Positions 9,163 through 17,445 of a stretch of DNA of 64,000 nt are shown here, in pieces. The position numbers and the translations under genes were made by a program. Below the pieces are notes generated by a model, which ran no database searches, was not told where the DNA came from, and was given only the letters and a program-made list of their open reading frames with translations. Numbering within the stretch: position 1 is the first letter of the stretch; every line of letters starts with the position of its first letter. Source of the stretch: Phytoactinopolyspora halotolerans. GTDB taxonomy: Bacteria; Actinomycetota; Actinomycetes; Jiangellales; Jiangellaceae. Location: positions 1 through 64,000 of the forward strand of contig NZ_JAAGOA010000032.1 in assembly GCF_010550675.1 (NCBI RefSeq). The letters run 5' to 3'.

Positions 9163-9941
9163 GCCCGTTCACCTTCGTCGCCATGACGTACAACCTCTGG
9201 GGCGGCCACCGGCTCGCCGAACGTACACCGGCGCTGCGCTCGCTGTTCGAGGTGCGCTCCCCCGACGTCGTCGGCGTTCAGGAGCTGCACCCGGAGTCAC
9301 GGGCACTGATCGATGCGGCACTGCCGGATCACGATCGGGTCCATGACGACTTTCCGGGCTGGGCGACCCAGGGCAACATCTGGTGGCGCCGGGGTCTGTT
9401 CGAGCTCGACGAGTACGGCGCCGACGACGTCGGCATCCGCTCGGAGAACGCCCGGCTGTTCTGGGCCCGGCTCCGCCCTATCGGGCGCGACGGCTTGCCC
9501 GCTCTCGTCTTCAGCACGGCGCACCTGACCTGGCCGGGTCATCCGCAAGAACGCGCCGACGACGTCAACCCGCGGGTCAAGCAGGCCCGTAACGTGGTCG
9601 CCGCCCTCGACCGGATCGCATCCGACGGGCCGTGTGTCTTCGGCGTGGACATCAACGACTACGCCCGTCCGGTGTGGGCCATGCGCGAGGGTGGATTCCG
9701 GGACTCGTTCGCCGCGCTGGGCGCCAGTTCGCCGGTGACGCATCCGGTTCTCCCACTGATCGAGCCCGGCGACGGATGGACGGCACCGCCGGCCACCCAG
9801 AAGGCGATCGACTGGTTGTACCACCGTGGCCCGATACGGGCCCGTTGCAGCGAAGTGATCGACTTCTTCTACGAGGGGCGAGCACCCTCCGATCACAAGC
9901 CGGTCACCGCGGCGTACACGCTGGAGGTCACGGCGCCGTAG
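9159..9941 (+). CDS. Endonuclease/exonuclease/phosphatase-fold protein
   Basis: Predicted metal-dependent phosphodiesterase or phosphatase of 260 residues. The start ATG overlaps the stop of the preceding gene; the longer open frame upstream is shadow sequence. Family motifs are MTYNLWGG at the N-terminus, VVGVQELHPES with the metal-binding Glu, DIND in the centre and SDHKPVTAAY with the catalytic Asp-His near the end. There is no signal peptide. Pairing with a histidine phosphatase suggests two phosphate-removing steps on one compound, but the substrate is not visible. Confidence 0.87.
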   Translation: MSPFTFVAMTYNLWGGHRLAERTPALRSLFEVRSPDVVGVQELHPESRALIDAALPDHDRVHDDFPGWATQGNIWWRRGLFELDEYGADDVGIRSENARLFWARLRPIGRDGLPALVFSTAHLTWPGHPQERADDVNPRVKQARNVVAALDRIASDGPCVFGVDINDYARPVWAMREGGFRDSFAALGASSPVTHPVLPLIEPGDGWTAPPATQKAIDWLYHRGPIRARCSEVIDFFYEGRAPSDHKPVTAAYTLEVTAP

Positions 9942-10127
9942 GCGCTGCACTCACCGCGGCGCATTGCACAGCGCGCAACCTCATTGTCTCCCTTCCGGCC
10001 CCGCCTCTAGCGTGATGATCCGGGCGCTCCGCGCACGTCAGCGGGCACGCGGACCGGTGGTACCCGGGGCCGCTCGCCGTCGCGAGCCCACCGGCCCACG
10101 TCGGGCTTACGAAGAGTGGAGGGTGTT

Positions 10128-11645
10128 GTGTTCCGTTTGCCGAACCACCGAACTGGCGTCTATCTGACGGTCTCACTGGTCACCGTGTTCGCCGCCTCAT
10201 GCGGCGGCTCCGACACCTCCGGCGAGAGCGCAGAGCAGGTCTTCCGGTACTCGCCGGGCTTGTTCCCGGTCTCCCTCGATACGCACCAGTATCCCGCCGA
10301 GGAAGGTGTTCAGACCGCGGTGCAGCAGGTTCTCGAGCCACTGGTGGCGCTGGACGACGGCGAGCCGGTTCCGGTGCTGGCCGAGTCCTGGGACAACCCG
10401 GACGAATCCACATGGGTCTTCACTCTCCGGGACGGTGTCGAGTTCTCCGACGGCACCCCGTTGACCGCCGAGGACGTCAAGGCGTCGGCGGAACGGTTGA
10501 TCGAGATGGAAGGTCCGTTGGCTCCGTTGTGGGAGCCGGTCGAGGCGATCGAGGCGACCGACGATGCCACGGTGATCTTCCATACCTCGGAGCCGCTCGG
10601 CACTCTGCCGAGCACGCTGTCGCTGCTGTTCGTCGGTCAGGCGGAGGCGATGGAGGACGACGCGTACTGGCAACGCCCGGTGGGCACAGGGCCGTTCGTC
10701 GTCGACGAGTTCGTCCCAGACGAGCGCGTCGCGCTCTCTAGGAACGACGCCTACTGGGGCGAGAAGGCGCTGCTCGACCGCGTCGAGATCGTCTCCATCC
10801 CGGAGGAGTCCAGCCGCATCACCGCTCTGCACAACGGCGAGATCGACGCGATGTCGACCATCCCGCCGGACCAGGTCGGCGAGGTGGACGGTGCGGACGG
10901 AATCGTCTACGAGACCGGCCCGAGCTTCACGTACTACTTCATCTGGTTCAACGAGTACGCCGAGCCTTTCGACGACGTGCGCGTCCGGCAGGCGATGTGG
11001 CATGCGGTCAACGTGGAGGGCACCATCGGCGACCTGTTCGGCGAGATGGCGACGCCGGCGCGGGCGCCGGTGACGCAGGCGGTGTTCGGCGCGCCGGAGC
11101 TGGAGCCGTACTCCTACGACCCAGAGCTGGCGAAGCGGTTGCTGGCGGAGGCCGGTTACCCGGACGGATTCCAGACCACCATTCACTGGCCGCGCGAGGG
11201 CGGGCCGAACATCCTGGCGCTCGCGCAGTCGTTCATCTCGGACTGGGCGGACGTAGGCATCCAGGTGGAGCCGCTGGAAAAGGAACGGGCGCAGTGGCTT
11301 GAGGACTTCGGGAACATGAACTGGGATATGAACCTGCAGACCAACGCCACCGGAACCGGGGACGCCGACTTCACGCTCGGCCGGCTGTACGTGTGCGCCG
11401 CCGACCGGATGGGATACTGCAACGAGGAGCTGGACAGCCTGCTCGCGCAGGCACGCGCCAGCCTGGATCCGGCCGAGCGGGAACGACTGTACCGGGAGGC
11501 GTCCGAGATCATGTGGGAAGACGCCGTCGGCATCTTCCCTGCTGATCTGGCGAACAACACCGCGTACCGGGAGAACGTGCAGGGTTACGAGTTCCCGCCG
11601 AACGGCCGGCCGTCGTTCGCCACCGTCTCCATCACTTCCGGCTGA
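10128..11645 (+). CDS. ABC transporter substrate-binding lipoprotein, peptide/opine type (family 5)
   Basis: Binding component of a Dpp/Opp-like importer. I chose GTG 10128 because GGAGGG lies four bases before it; a GTG at 10116 is also open but would leave no leader. The signal peptide ends FAASC with Cys25 as a likely lipidated residue. Family-5 features include LAESWDNPDESTWVFTLRDG, the segment FSDGTPLTAEDVKAS and the late AKRLLAEAGYPDG. It is monocistronic, and the permease/ATPase genes that would suit it begin 4.9 kb downstream at 16519, where no binding protein is encoded. I infer that they work together. Ligand unknown. Confidence 0.9.
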   Translation: MFRLPNHRTGVYLTVSLVTVFAASCGGSDTSGESAEQVFRYSPGLFPVSLDTHQYPAEEGVQTAVQQVLEPLVALDDGEPVPVLAESWDNPDESTWVFTLRDGVEFSDGTPLTAEDVKASAERLIEMEGPLAPLWEPVEAIEATDDATVIFHTSEPLGTLPSTLSLLFVGQAEAMEDDAYWQRPVGTGPFVVDEFVPDERVALSRNDAYWGEKALLDRVEIVSIPEESSRITALHNGEIDAMSTIPPDQVGEVDGADGIVYETGPSFTYYFIWFNEYAEPFDDVRVRQAMWHAVNVEGTIGDLFGEMATPARAPVTQAVFGAPELEPYSYDPELAKRLLAEAGYPDGFQTTIHWPREGGPNILALAQSFISDWADVGIQVEPLEKERAQWLEDFGNMNWDMNLQTNATGTGDADFTLGRLYVCAADRMGYCNEELDSLLAQARASLDPAERERLYREASEIMWEDAVGIFPADLANNTAYRENVQGYEFPPNGRPSFATVSITSG

Positions 11646-11703
11646 CGACGCCGCACACCGAGCCACCTCGGGGTGGACGCCCTGCGGCACACGGACGCGG
11701 AAA

Positions 11704-12712
11704 ATGCGCTTGCTCCGCTGCGATCCGCTGGCCACACTCGGTGAGGTGAGCCGAAGCCAGCCCACGACGGCGGTACGCCAAGCCGAACCGAGTTCTCCGC
11801 CGGAGCGTGCGCTGAACCGGATCGTGTCCAAGAGCGGCGTGCCAGACCTGGTGGATGTACTCGCACATCGGCTCAGCGGGAGTGATCTCACCACGCTGTT
11901 GCTGGAGGTGATGCGTCGGCGGGCCGGCGCGGTGACCCCTGCGCACCTGCTGCGACAGTATGAGCGCGACCGCTTCGTGCAGCCCGGCGACGCGGCACCC
12001 GCGGACATCCGTCGCTGCTTCGATCTTCTCGCCGACGCGTTGGCCCCAGCGTCGAGCTCATGGAACTCGCGCCGGTTGCTCCGCTGGGTACGCACTCCGC
12101 GGTCGGGACCGTGGACCAGCACAAGGTGGTCTCGACCGTGCGCGGCACCGAGGTGGCGGCCGACCCCACGAACGCGCTCGCGCTTGAGGCTGCCGTGTGC
12201 CGCCGATCCGTCCTCGCGGCGGATTCGCGGTCCACGGAGCTGGTGCGGCTCGGCGGCCTGCAGCGGGTGGTCCGTGCGCAAGGGTTCTCAGGGCCCCGAC
12301 AGTTCGCCCATTTCGCCTTGTTCGGTCTGGTGACAGCCGGCCGGGACGCCGGCGGCCGACGGTTCGAGGCGGCGTCGCTGACCGAGCACTGTCAGTTCCA
12401 CATCGACTGCATCCGTGCGCCGGCGCCGACGATGTCGAGGTCCGCTTGACGGACTTCACCGGCCGGTTCACCCGTGTGCTCGATGAGCTGCGGCGCACTC
12501 TCGAGGGGGCGTGCGTCGTCGAAGACCCGGAACGACGCGGCGGGCGGGGCTACTATGCAGGGCTCTGCTTCAAGGTGTACGGCAGCAGGGACGGCCGACG
12601 GTACGAACTCTCCGACGGCGGCGTCGTCGATTGGACCCAGCAACTGCTGCAGAATCGCAAGGAGCGGCTGACCATCAGCGGCATCGGGGTCGAACGCCTG
12701 CTGGCCCTCTGA
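11704..12712 (+). pseudogene. Class II aminoacyl-tRNA synthetase-like protein, broken by two frameshifts
   Basis: One protein appears to run through three frames. From 11704 to about 12048 it reads in frame 1 (LVDVLAHRLSGSDLTTLLLE). It continues to about 12420 in frame 3 (ELAPVAPLGTHSAVGTVDQ) and ends at 12712 in frame 2 (GRGYYAGLCFKVYG, then ERLTISGIGVERLL). Each switch equals loss of one base. The middle and end resemble motif 2 and motif 3 of HisRS/HisZ-like class II synthetase folds, and the ending GIGVER fits motif 3. That family placement is tentative. Either the gene is decayed or the sequence has two indel errors. It converges on the LacI gene, only 9 bases away. Confidence 0.6.
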
Positions 12713-12721
12713 TGACGCCGC

Positions 12722-13819
12722 TCAGCCGGCGCGTACCGCGCGCGTCGTCGATTCGCGGACGATCAGCTCGGGCGCAAGCATGAGCTTCTCCGGCCGATCA
12801 CCCTCGTCCCTGCCGGTGGTGTCGCCTGCGCCCCGTGCGTTCCGCCGTTGTCGCATCCGCGAGAGCAGCAGGTCCACGGACGCCGCACCGACCTGCTGAG
12901 CGGGTAGATGGACCGAGGTCAACGGCGGGCTGAGGAATCCCGAGTAGGGGTGGTCACCGTAGCCGACGATCAGCATGTCGTCAGGTACGCGCAGCCCTTG
13001 TTCCGCCAGCGCCCGGTACAAACCCAGGGCGAAGAAGTCGTTTCCGGCGATGATCGCGTCCGGCCGGTCTGGTCGCCGCACCAGGTCCTGGGCCACGCGG
13101 TACGCCTCCTCCGGCTGCCACGGCAGCACCGCAGACTCGTATCTCCGGGTCGGCACCGAGATCACGCTGTCCGCGCTGAGAGGCAATCCGGCGTCCTGCA
13201 TGGCTCGGCGGAAGCCGGTGATCCGTTCGGAGATGGTGGTGATCGGGAGATCCTCCTCAAGCGCCCACACCTGACGTGCGCCCCGCTCGATGACGTGCTT
13301 CGTCGCCTGGTACGCCCCGTGCCCGTGGTCGATACCGACGAAGTCATGCTGCCGCCCGGGGACCTCCCGGTTGACGAAGACGAGCGGAATGCCGGAACCC
13401 TCCAGACGCTTCCAGTGGTCCGACTCGGACTGAACCGGGACCGCGATCGCGCCGTCCACCGCGGATTGCAGCAACGACTCTGTGGCCTGCCGCTCGTTGT
13501 CCGCGCTCTCGTCGGTGACCAGCAGAAGCAGCGTGTACCCCTGGGCGCGACCGCGCAGTTCGATGCCGCTGATCAGTTGTGCGTAGAACGGGTTGGACGG
13601 GTTGGTGATGACCAGGCCCAAGGTCATCGCGGACCCCAGCACCAATGAACGCGCCAGCGTGTTCGGAACGTAGCCGAGCCGCTCGGCCTCGGCCTTGACC
13701 TGCGCACGTGTGTGTTCGCTGACACTGTCTTTGTCTGCCAGAGCGCGAGACACGGTGTTCACCGAGACGCCCAACGACGCGGCGATGTCACGCAACGTGG
13801 CCCTGCGTGTCCCGCTCAC
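12722..13819 (-). CDS. LacI-family transcriptional repressor
   Basis: 365 residues. The helix-turn-helix is TLRDIAASLGVSVNTVSRAL and the hinge is NTLARSLVLGS, followed by a ligand domain with TNPSNPFYAQLISGIE and the late DAIIAGNDFFALG and LIVGYGDHPYS. The GTG at 13819 has AAGGAG four bases before it. The same-strand genes upstream (13908, 14246) may share its transcript. Candidate operators at 15308-15325 and 15471-15486 lie in the promoter region between those genes and the IclR/importer operon, so this repressor may govern both. The effector is unknown. Confidence 0.9.
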   Translation of the reverse strand: MSGTRRATLRDIAASLGVSVNTVSRALADKDSVSEHTRAQVKAEAERLGYVPNTLARSLVLGSAMTLGLVITNPSNPFYAQLISGIELRGRAQGYTLLLLVTDESADNERQATESLLQSAVDGAIAVPVQSESDHWKRLEGSGIPLVFVNREVPGRQHDFVGIDHGHGAYQATKHVIERGARQVWALEEDLPITTISERITGFRRAMQDAGLPLSADSVISVPTRRYESAVLPWQPEEAYRVAQDLVRRPDRPDAIIAGNDFFALGLYRALAEQGLRVPDDMLIVGYGDHPYSGFLSPPLTSVHLPAQQVGAASVDLLLSRMRQRRNARGAGDTTGRDEGDRPEKLMLAPELIVRESTTRAVRAG

Positions 13820-13907
13820 AACTCTCCTTCGTGCCCGTCACCATGACCGTCAACCGCCATTTGCGGCGACGATGCCGCTCACGGTCGATGCTCATGGGTG
13901 GTTCGCT

Positions 13908-14240
13908 TCAGCTCTTCACCGCCAGGTAGATCCGCGCCGTCACGGTACCCTCTCCGGGATCGACCGAGCCACGGACTCGCAGCCAATGCCCGAATTCGCG
14001 GACCGGCCAGCTCGTCACGCCGACGCCGGCGGCCACGTGCTCGGCGTCGTCGTAATCGCACCACGTGATGCCGTCGGGCGATATCTGTGTTCGAAGCCGG
14101 AGACCCACCGCATGGTCGAGCGCCAGGATCTGCACGAACCAGCGCGCCTCCGTCGCCCATGCCACCTCGTAGGGCTCCGTGGCGAACTCCCCGTCGAACG
14201 TGGTGTCCCGCTCCAGCACCGCCGTCATCGATTGCCGCAT
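13908..14240 (-). CDS. Hypothetical protein, small beta-rich
   Basis: 110 residues with no signal peptide and no recognised domain. The composition is rich in Val, Thr and aromatic residues with alternating hydrophobic positions (ARWFVQILALDHAVGLRLRT), which suggests a beta-sandwich. It starts just past the stop of the upstream gene. ATG 14240 is chosen; a TTG at 14252 inside the upstream gene is an alternative. The tight coupling implies that it works with the 320-residue protein at 14246-15208. Function unknown. Confidence 0.6.
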   Translation of the reverse strand: MRQSMTAVLERDTTFDGEFATEPYEVAWATEARWFVQILALDHAVGLRLRTQISPDGITWCDYDDAEHVAAGVGVTSWPVREFGHWLRVRGSVDPGEGTVTARIYLAVKS

Positions 14241-14245
14241 CAGCC

Positions 14246-15208
14246 CTACCAATCCACCGAGATCAATACTGAATCCAGAAACAGGAAATTCCGCACCGGC
14301 GCATGCGTACGCACACTGAAATAGAAGTTCAAGAGATTCTCCAGTGACCCGTAGCTCTCCGCGTACGGCGGCACCGGAACCTCTGACATGTCCATTACCC
14401 GGTCATTGACCTGCAATTCGACATTCCGGCGCTTCGCGGTGTCGATCCGCCAGCGCAGATAGTGCCAGTTCACTTTGGTGGGCACCTCGTTGTAGCACAA
14501 TTCCTGGGGAGCGCCGAAAACGTGCCAGTCGTCCGGATCCGGCGCGGTGAAATCAGCACCATACTCCAGCTTCACCTTGCCCTGAACATGCTCGCGCGGC
14601 GTCGGTTCGGGGACCGCCGGATACATCCAGCGTCGGCTCAGCCGGTTGTCGAGGTCCGTGTTCTGGTAGCGGGCCACGGTGTGGTATCGCAAGCCTTGGT
14701 CGCCGCAGATATCGGTGGCGACGGTGAACGCACCGAACTGCGCCTCAGACGGGTGCAGGTTGCCGTCCCATTCCACCCCGCCGAACGAGTCGACGCCGTG
14801 GTCGCCCGTCGTGGCCTCGGCTTTGAAGGTGAAGTAGGCCTCGATCTGGACCAGGCCGCGGCCGCTCATGGTCAGCCGCCGAATTCCGACGGCCGTGTGC
14901 CCGGCGATCGGGCGCGTCGCCAGCTTCAGCGCGTATGTGCCAGACATCGCACCATGGGTGCCGATGTCGAAGAAGTTGCAGCCGGACAATTGAGGCGGCC
15001 GGAAATCACGCATGTGATCGTCGACGGTGGCGAGGTCGCCCTTGCCGTTGTAGTTCCCGATCAACTCGCACCATCCGTGCGTTCCGCTGTCGAATTGATC
15101 GTGCGCGAGGATGCGTTTCAGCGGTCGGAATCTCGACAAACGCGGATCGGCCGCGACCATCGCCTCTCGCAGATCATCTTGGATGGAATTGCGTGTACCA
15201 GCGGCCAA
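14246..15208 (-). CDS. Uncharacterised beta-sandwich-like protein
   Basis: 320 residues. TTG start, supported by a strong AAGGAGGA six bases upstream. No signal peptide or membrane segment. Sequence such as HDQFDSGTHGWCELIGNYNG, then IEAYFTFKAEATTG and LRWRIDTAKRRNVELQVND, looks like a concanavalin-type beta-sandwich with paired strands. Similar proteins occur in sugar-use clusters, but I cannot name an activity. It lies in a unit with the small protein at 13908, and possibly the LacI gene at 12722. The promoter region carries several operator-like repeats. Confidence 0.72.
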   Translation of the reverse strand: MAAGTRNSIQDDLREAMVAADPRLSRFRPLKRILAHDQFDSGTHGWCELIGNYNGKGDLATVDDHMRDFRPPQLSGCNFFDIGTHGAMSGTYALKLATRPIAGHTAVGIRRLTMSGRGLVQIEAYFTFKAEATTGDHGVDSFGGVEWDGNLHPSEAQFGAFTVATDICGDQGLRYHTVARYQNTDLDNRLSRRWMYPAVPEPTPREHVQGKVKLEYGADFTAPDPDDWHVFGAPQELCYNEVPTKVNWHYLRWRIDTAKRRNVELQVNDRVMDMSEVPVPPYAESYGSLENLLNFYFSVRTHAPVRNFLFLDSVLISVDW

Positions 15209-15242
15209 TCTGTCCTCCTTGTTGCAGCACCGGCGAATTGAT

Positions 15243-15263
15243 GTTCACGTGGGTTCACGTGAA
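15243..15263. promoter_or_regulatory. Direct repeat GTTCACGTG x2 containing palindrome TTCACGTGAA
   Basis: GTTCACGTG occurs at 15243-15251 and 15253-15261, ten bases apart, one helical turn. The second copy extends into the perfect palindrome TTCACGTGAA (15254-15263). The sites are 35-55 bases upstream of the TTG start of the minus-strand gene at 15208, so they are placed to control it. The cognate factor is not shown; LacI (12722) and IclR (15695) are the local candidates. Confidence 0.6.
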
Positions 15264-15307
15264 ATCGGCTTCAGACGCGCCAGCGAATGCCGCCGGATGA
15301 GCGTGCC

Positions 15308-15325
15308 GTGAACATTAACGTTCAC
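15308..15325. promoter_or_regulatory. LacI-like operator half of a pair (CATTAACGTT box)
   Basis: The 18-base stretch is GTGAAC, six bases, GTTCAC, a perfect 6-bp inverted repeat with a central AACGTT. The core CATTAACGTT at 15313-15322 recurs as its exact reverse complement at 15477-15486, so the region has two sites in inverted order. This is the sort of spacing seen for looping repressors. Confidence 0.6.
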
Positions 15326-15470
15326 TCCAGCTGACGTCAAGGAGTTGTTGCAGCATAGGAAACGAGCACTATGGCGCATCCCTCGCGCCTCGTCCACGAC
15401 AACGGGGGCCCATTCAATCGCCAGCCTTGACATGGATTGTCCCGTTACTCTAGCGTCATCGATGAACGAT

Positions 15471-15486
15471 CACGTTAACGTTAATG
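15471..15486. promoter_or_regulatory. Second CATTAACGTT box, inverted
   Basis: CACGTTAACGTTAATG includes the palindrome AACGTT twice in register (AACGTTAACGTT-like) and carries the reverse complement of the 15313-15322 core. It lies downstream of the TTGACA at 15427, where a bound repressor would block rightward transcription into the IclR and importer genes. The role is inferred. Confidence 0.55.
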
Positions 15487-15694
15487 CCCACACGCGCCGC
15501 CAGCATCGACCCGGGCTCGGAGCGGAAGTGCGCCCGGGTCGGACCACCACCAGCACGGATCGCCGACATGCCGCAGGGATCGGCCACCCTGGCCGATGCC
15601 CGGTCGCCAGGTCTCGACGACGAGTCGCCAGACCCGGGCGAAGAGTGACCCGACCAGACGCAACCGGCCACAGCACCGTCGAAGTGAGGATCCG

Positions 15695-16519
15695 ATGAAG
15701 TCGTTGAGCCGAGCCCTGATGGTGCTGAACGAACTCAGCCGATGCGGACGGCCGCTGACGTTGTCCGACATCGCCGGGGCGGTCGATCTGCACAAGAGCA
15801 CGGTCCACCGCATGCTGGCGACGTTCGTCGAACATGGGCTGGTCCGCCGGGACGAGGCGAATCGATACGTCGTCGGGCTGGGTGCGCTCGAGCTTGCCCG
15901 GGCCGCGCAGGGCCAGGCCGGCCCGGGCCCACTGGTCGAGGCCACCCTGTCCAAGCTGCGCGACAGCACCGGGCTCGCCGCGGTGTACGCCCAGCCTCGC
16001 GGCGGCCAGCTGATCTGCACCGCGCTGGCGGAGCGACGCCGCGGCATCGACCCGTCCGTGGTGCGGCCGGGCGCGATGCCGGCCAGGCCTCCCGCGCCCA
16101 CGACCCTCTCGATGCACATCGCCTTCCCCATGCACGCAACCGCTGTGGGCAAGGCGTACCTGGCGCATCGTCCCCGGGCGGAGGTCGACCGCTTCACCTC
16201 CCGCGCGCCGTTCCCCGGATACACGCCACGCACCATCACCGACGCCTATGCCCTGCTGCGCAGTCTCGCCCGCACCCGCGATCGCGGTTTCGCCGTCGAC
16301 GACCGCGAATACGCCGTCGATCTGCGCTCGATCTCAGCGCCCGTACTCGACCATGACGGGCTCGCGATCGCCGCCGTCGGGGTCGCCGCACCGGCACGGC
16401 TCAGCCGCCCCGATGACCTCCGCCGATTCGCGGCCGCGGTCACCGCCGGCGCGGACGAGCTGGGCGAGGGATTGTTGCACGGCGCCCGCACCGATGCCCT
16501 CGCGGGCAGGAGCGCCTGA
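15695..16519 (+). CDS. IclR-family transcriptional regulator
   Basis: 274 residues from the ATG at 15695, which follows GTGAGGA; the frame is open further upstream but the added residues are Arg-rich shadow. The N-terminal winged helix-turn-helix reads LTLSDIAGAVDLHKSTVHRM with the wing RYVVGLGALELA. The C-terminal effector domain has the typical AVGKAYLAHRP and GFAVDDREYAVDLRSISAPV. Its TGATG stop/start overlap with the first permease gene shows that it is the leading gene of the importer operon, which suggests autoregulated local control. Effector unknown. Confidence 0.93.
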   Translation: MKSLSRALMVLNELSRCGRPLTLSDIAGAVDLHKSTVHRMLATFVEHGLVRRDEANRYVVGLGALELARAAQGQAGPGPLVEATLSKLRDSTGLAAVYAQPRGGQLICTALAERRRGIDPSVVRPGAMPARPPAPTTLSMHIAFPMHATAVGKAYLAHRPRAEVDRFTSRAPFPGYTPRTITDAYALLRSLARTRDRGFAVDDREYAVDLRSISAPVLDHDGLAIAAVGVAAPARLSRPDDLRRFAAAVTAGADELGEGLLHGARTDALAGRSA

Positions 16520-17442
16520 TGGGTGCGTACGTCGCACGGCGGCTGTTCTTCGCACTCTTTGTGCTGTGGGGCGCCGTCTCAGTCATCTTCCTGGTACTTC
16601 GGCTGGTTCCGGGCGACCCTGCCGTGGTCCTGCTGGGCCCGGATGCGAACCCGGACCAGATCGCCGCGCTGCGTGCGCGGATGGGGCTGGACCAGCCGAT
16701 CATCGTCCAGTACGGCATCTACATGCGCGATGTCGTGCAACTCGACTTCGGCGACTCCTTCCGGTTCCACACAGACGCGATGGATCACGTCCTCGCCCAC
16801 CTGCCCAATTCGGCACAGCTCGCCGTGACCTCGGTGTGTCTGGCGTTGCTGGTCGGCTTCCCTCTCGGGATCATCGCCGCACTCAAGGCGAACACGGTCG
16901 TCGACCGCGTCATCTCCGTGTTCTCGCTGGCGACCCAGTCGTTGCCGAACTTCTGGGTCGGTATCGTGCTGATCCTGGTGTTCGCCCGCGGATTGCAGGT
17001 CCTGCCTAGCTACGGCCAGGGCAGCTGGCAGCATCTGGTCCTTCCCTCGGTGACGCTGGCGCTCCCCTTCTTGGCGATTCTGGTCCGGTTGACCCGAAGT
17101 GGTCTGCTCGAAGTCATCCACGAGGGCTACGTGCAAACGGCCCGCGCCAAGGGGTTGCGGGAGCGGGCGGTGATCTTCCCGCACGCACTGCGCAACGCCC
17201 TGATCCCGGTGATCACCGTGGTCGGTCTGCAGTTCGGCGCGCTGCTGGGCGGCACCGTCATCGTCGAGACCGTCTTCGCCTGGCCGGGAGTCGGCCGGGT
17301 TCTGATCGAGTCGATCTCGCACCGCGACTACGGCGTCGTGCAGGCAGCGATCCTACTGATCGCCGCTGCCTTCGTCGTCACCAACCTCGTCGTCGATCTC
17401 CTCTACGGCTATCTCGATCCACGCGTACGGCTGGCAGGGTGA
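16519..17442 (+). CDS. ABC transporter permease, DppB type
   Basis: 307 residues and about six membrane helices. The N-terminal MGAYVARRLFFALFVLWG is the usual first helix, followed by the family segment LGPDANPDQIAALRARMGLD. The cytoplasmic loop near residues 195-220 (TARAKGLRERAVIFPHALRN) contacts the ATPases. Its start overlaps the IclR stop. It pairs with the permease at 17446. There is no binding-protein gene in this operon; the orphan at 10128 is the best candidate. Confidence 0.93.
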   Translation: MGAYVARRLFFALFVLWGAVSVIFLVLRLVPGDPAVVLLGPDANPDQIAALRARMGLDQPIIVQYGIYMRDVVQLDFGDSFRFHTDAMDHVLAHLPNSAQLAVTSVCLALLVGFPLGIIAALKANTVVDRVISVFSLATQSLPNFWVGIVLILVFARGLQVLPSYGQGSWQHLVLPSVTLALPFLAILVRLTRSGLLEVIHEGYVQTARAKGLRERAVIFPHALRNALIPVITVVGLQFGALLGGTVIVETVFAWPGVGRVLIESISHRDYGVVQAAILLIAAAFVVTNLVVDLLYGYLDPRVRLAG

Positions 17443-17445
17443 CTC

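Larger units (their letters stand above)
15209..15694. other. 486-bp divergent promoter region with operator-like repeats
   Basis: No credible gene is present. The region separates the minus-strand 14246-15208 gene from the IclR gene at 15695. It contains the repeats listed separately at 15243, 15308 and 15471 and a TTGACA at 15427-15432 that could be a -35 element for rightward transcription; no convincing -10 follows at ideal spacing. The last 200 bases are ordinary GC-rich sequence. Confidence 0.6.

Noticed and set aside
11704-12712. Programmed frameshifting to explain the three-frame synthetase-like gene
   Set aside because: No slippery heptamer or downstream structure at either switch; simple base loss explains both.
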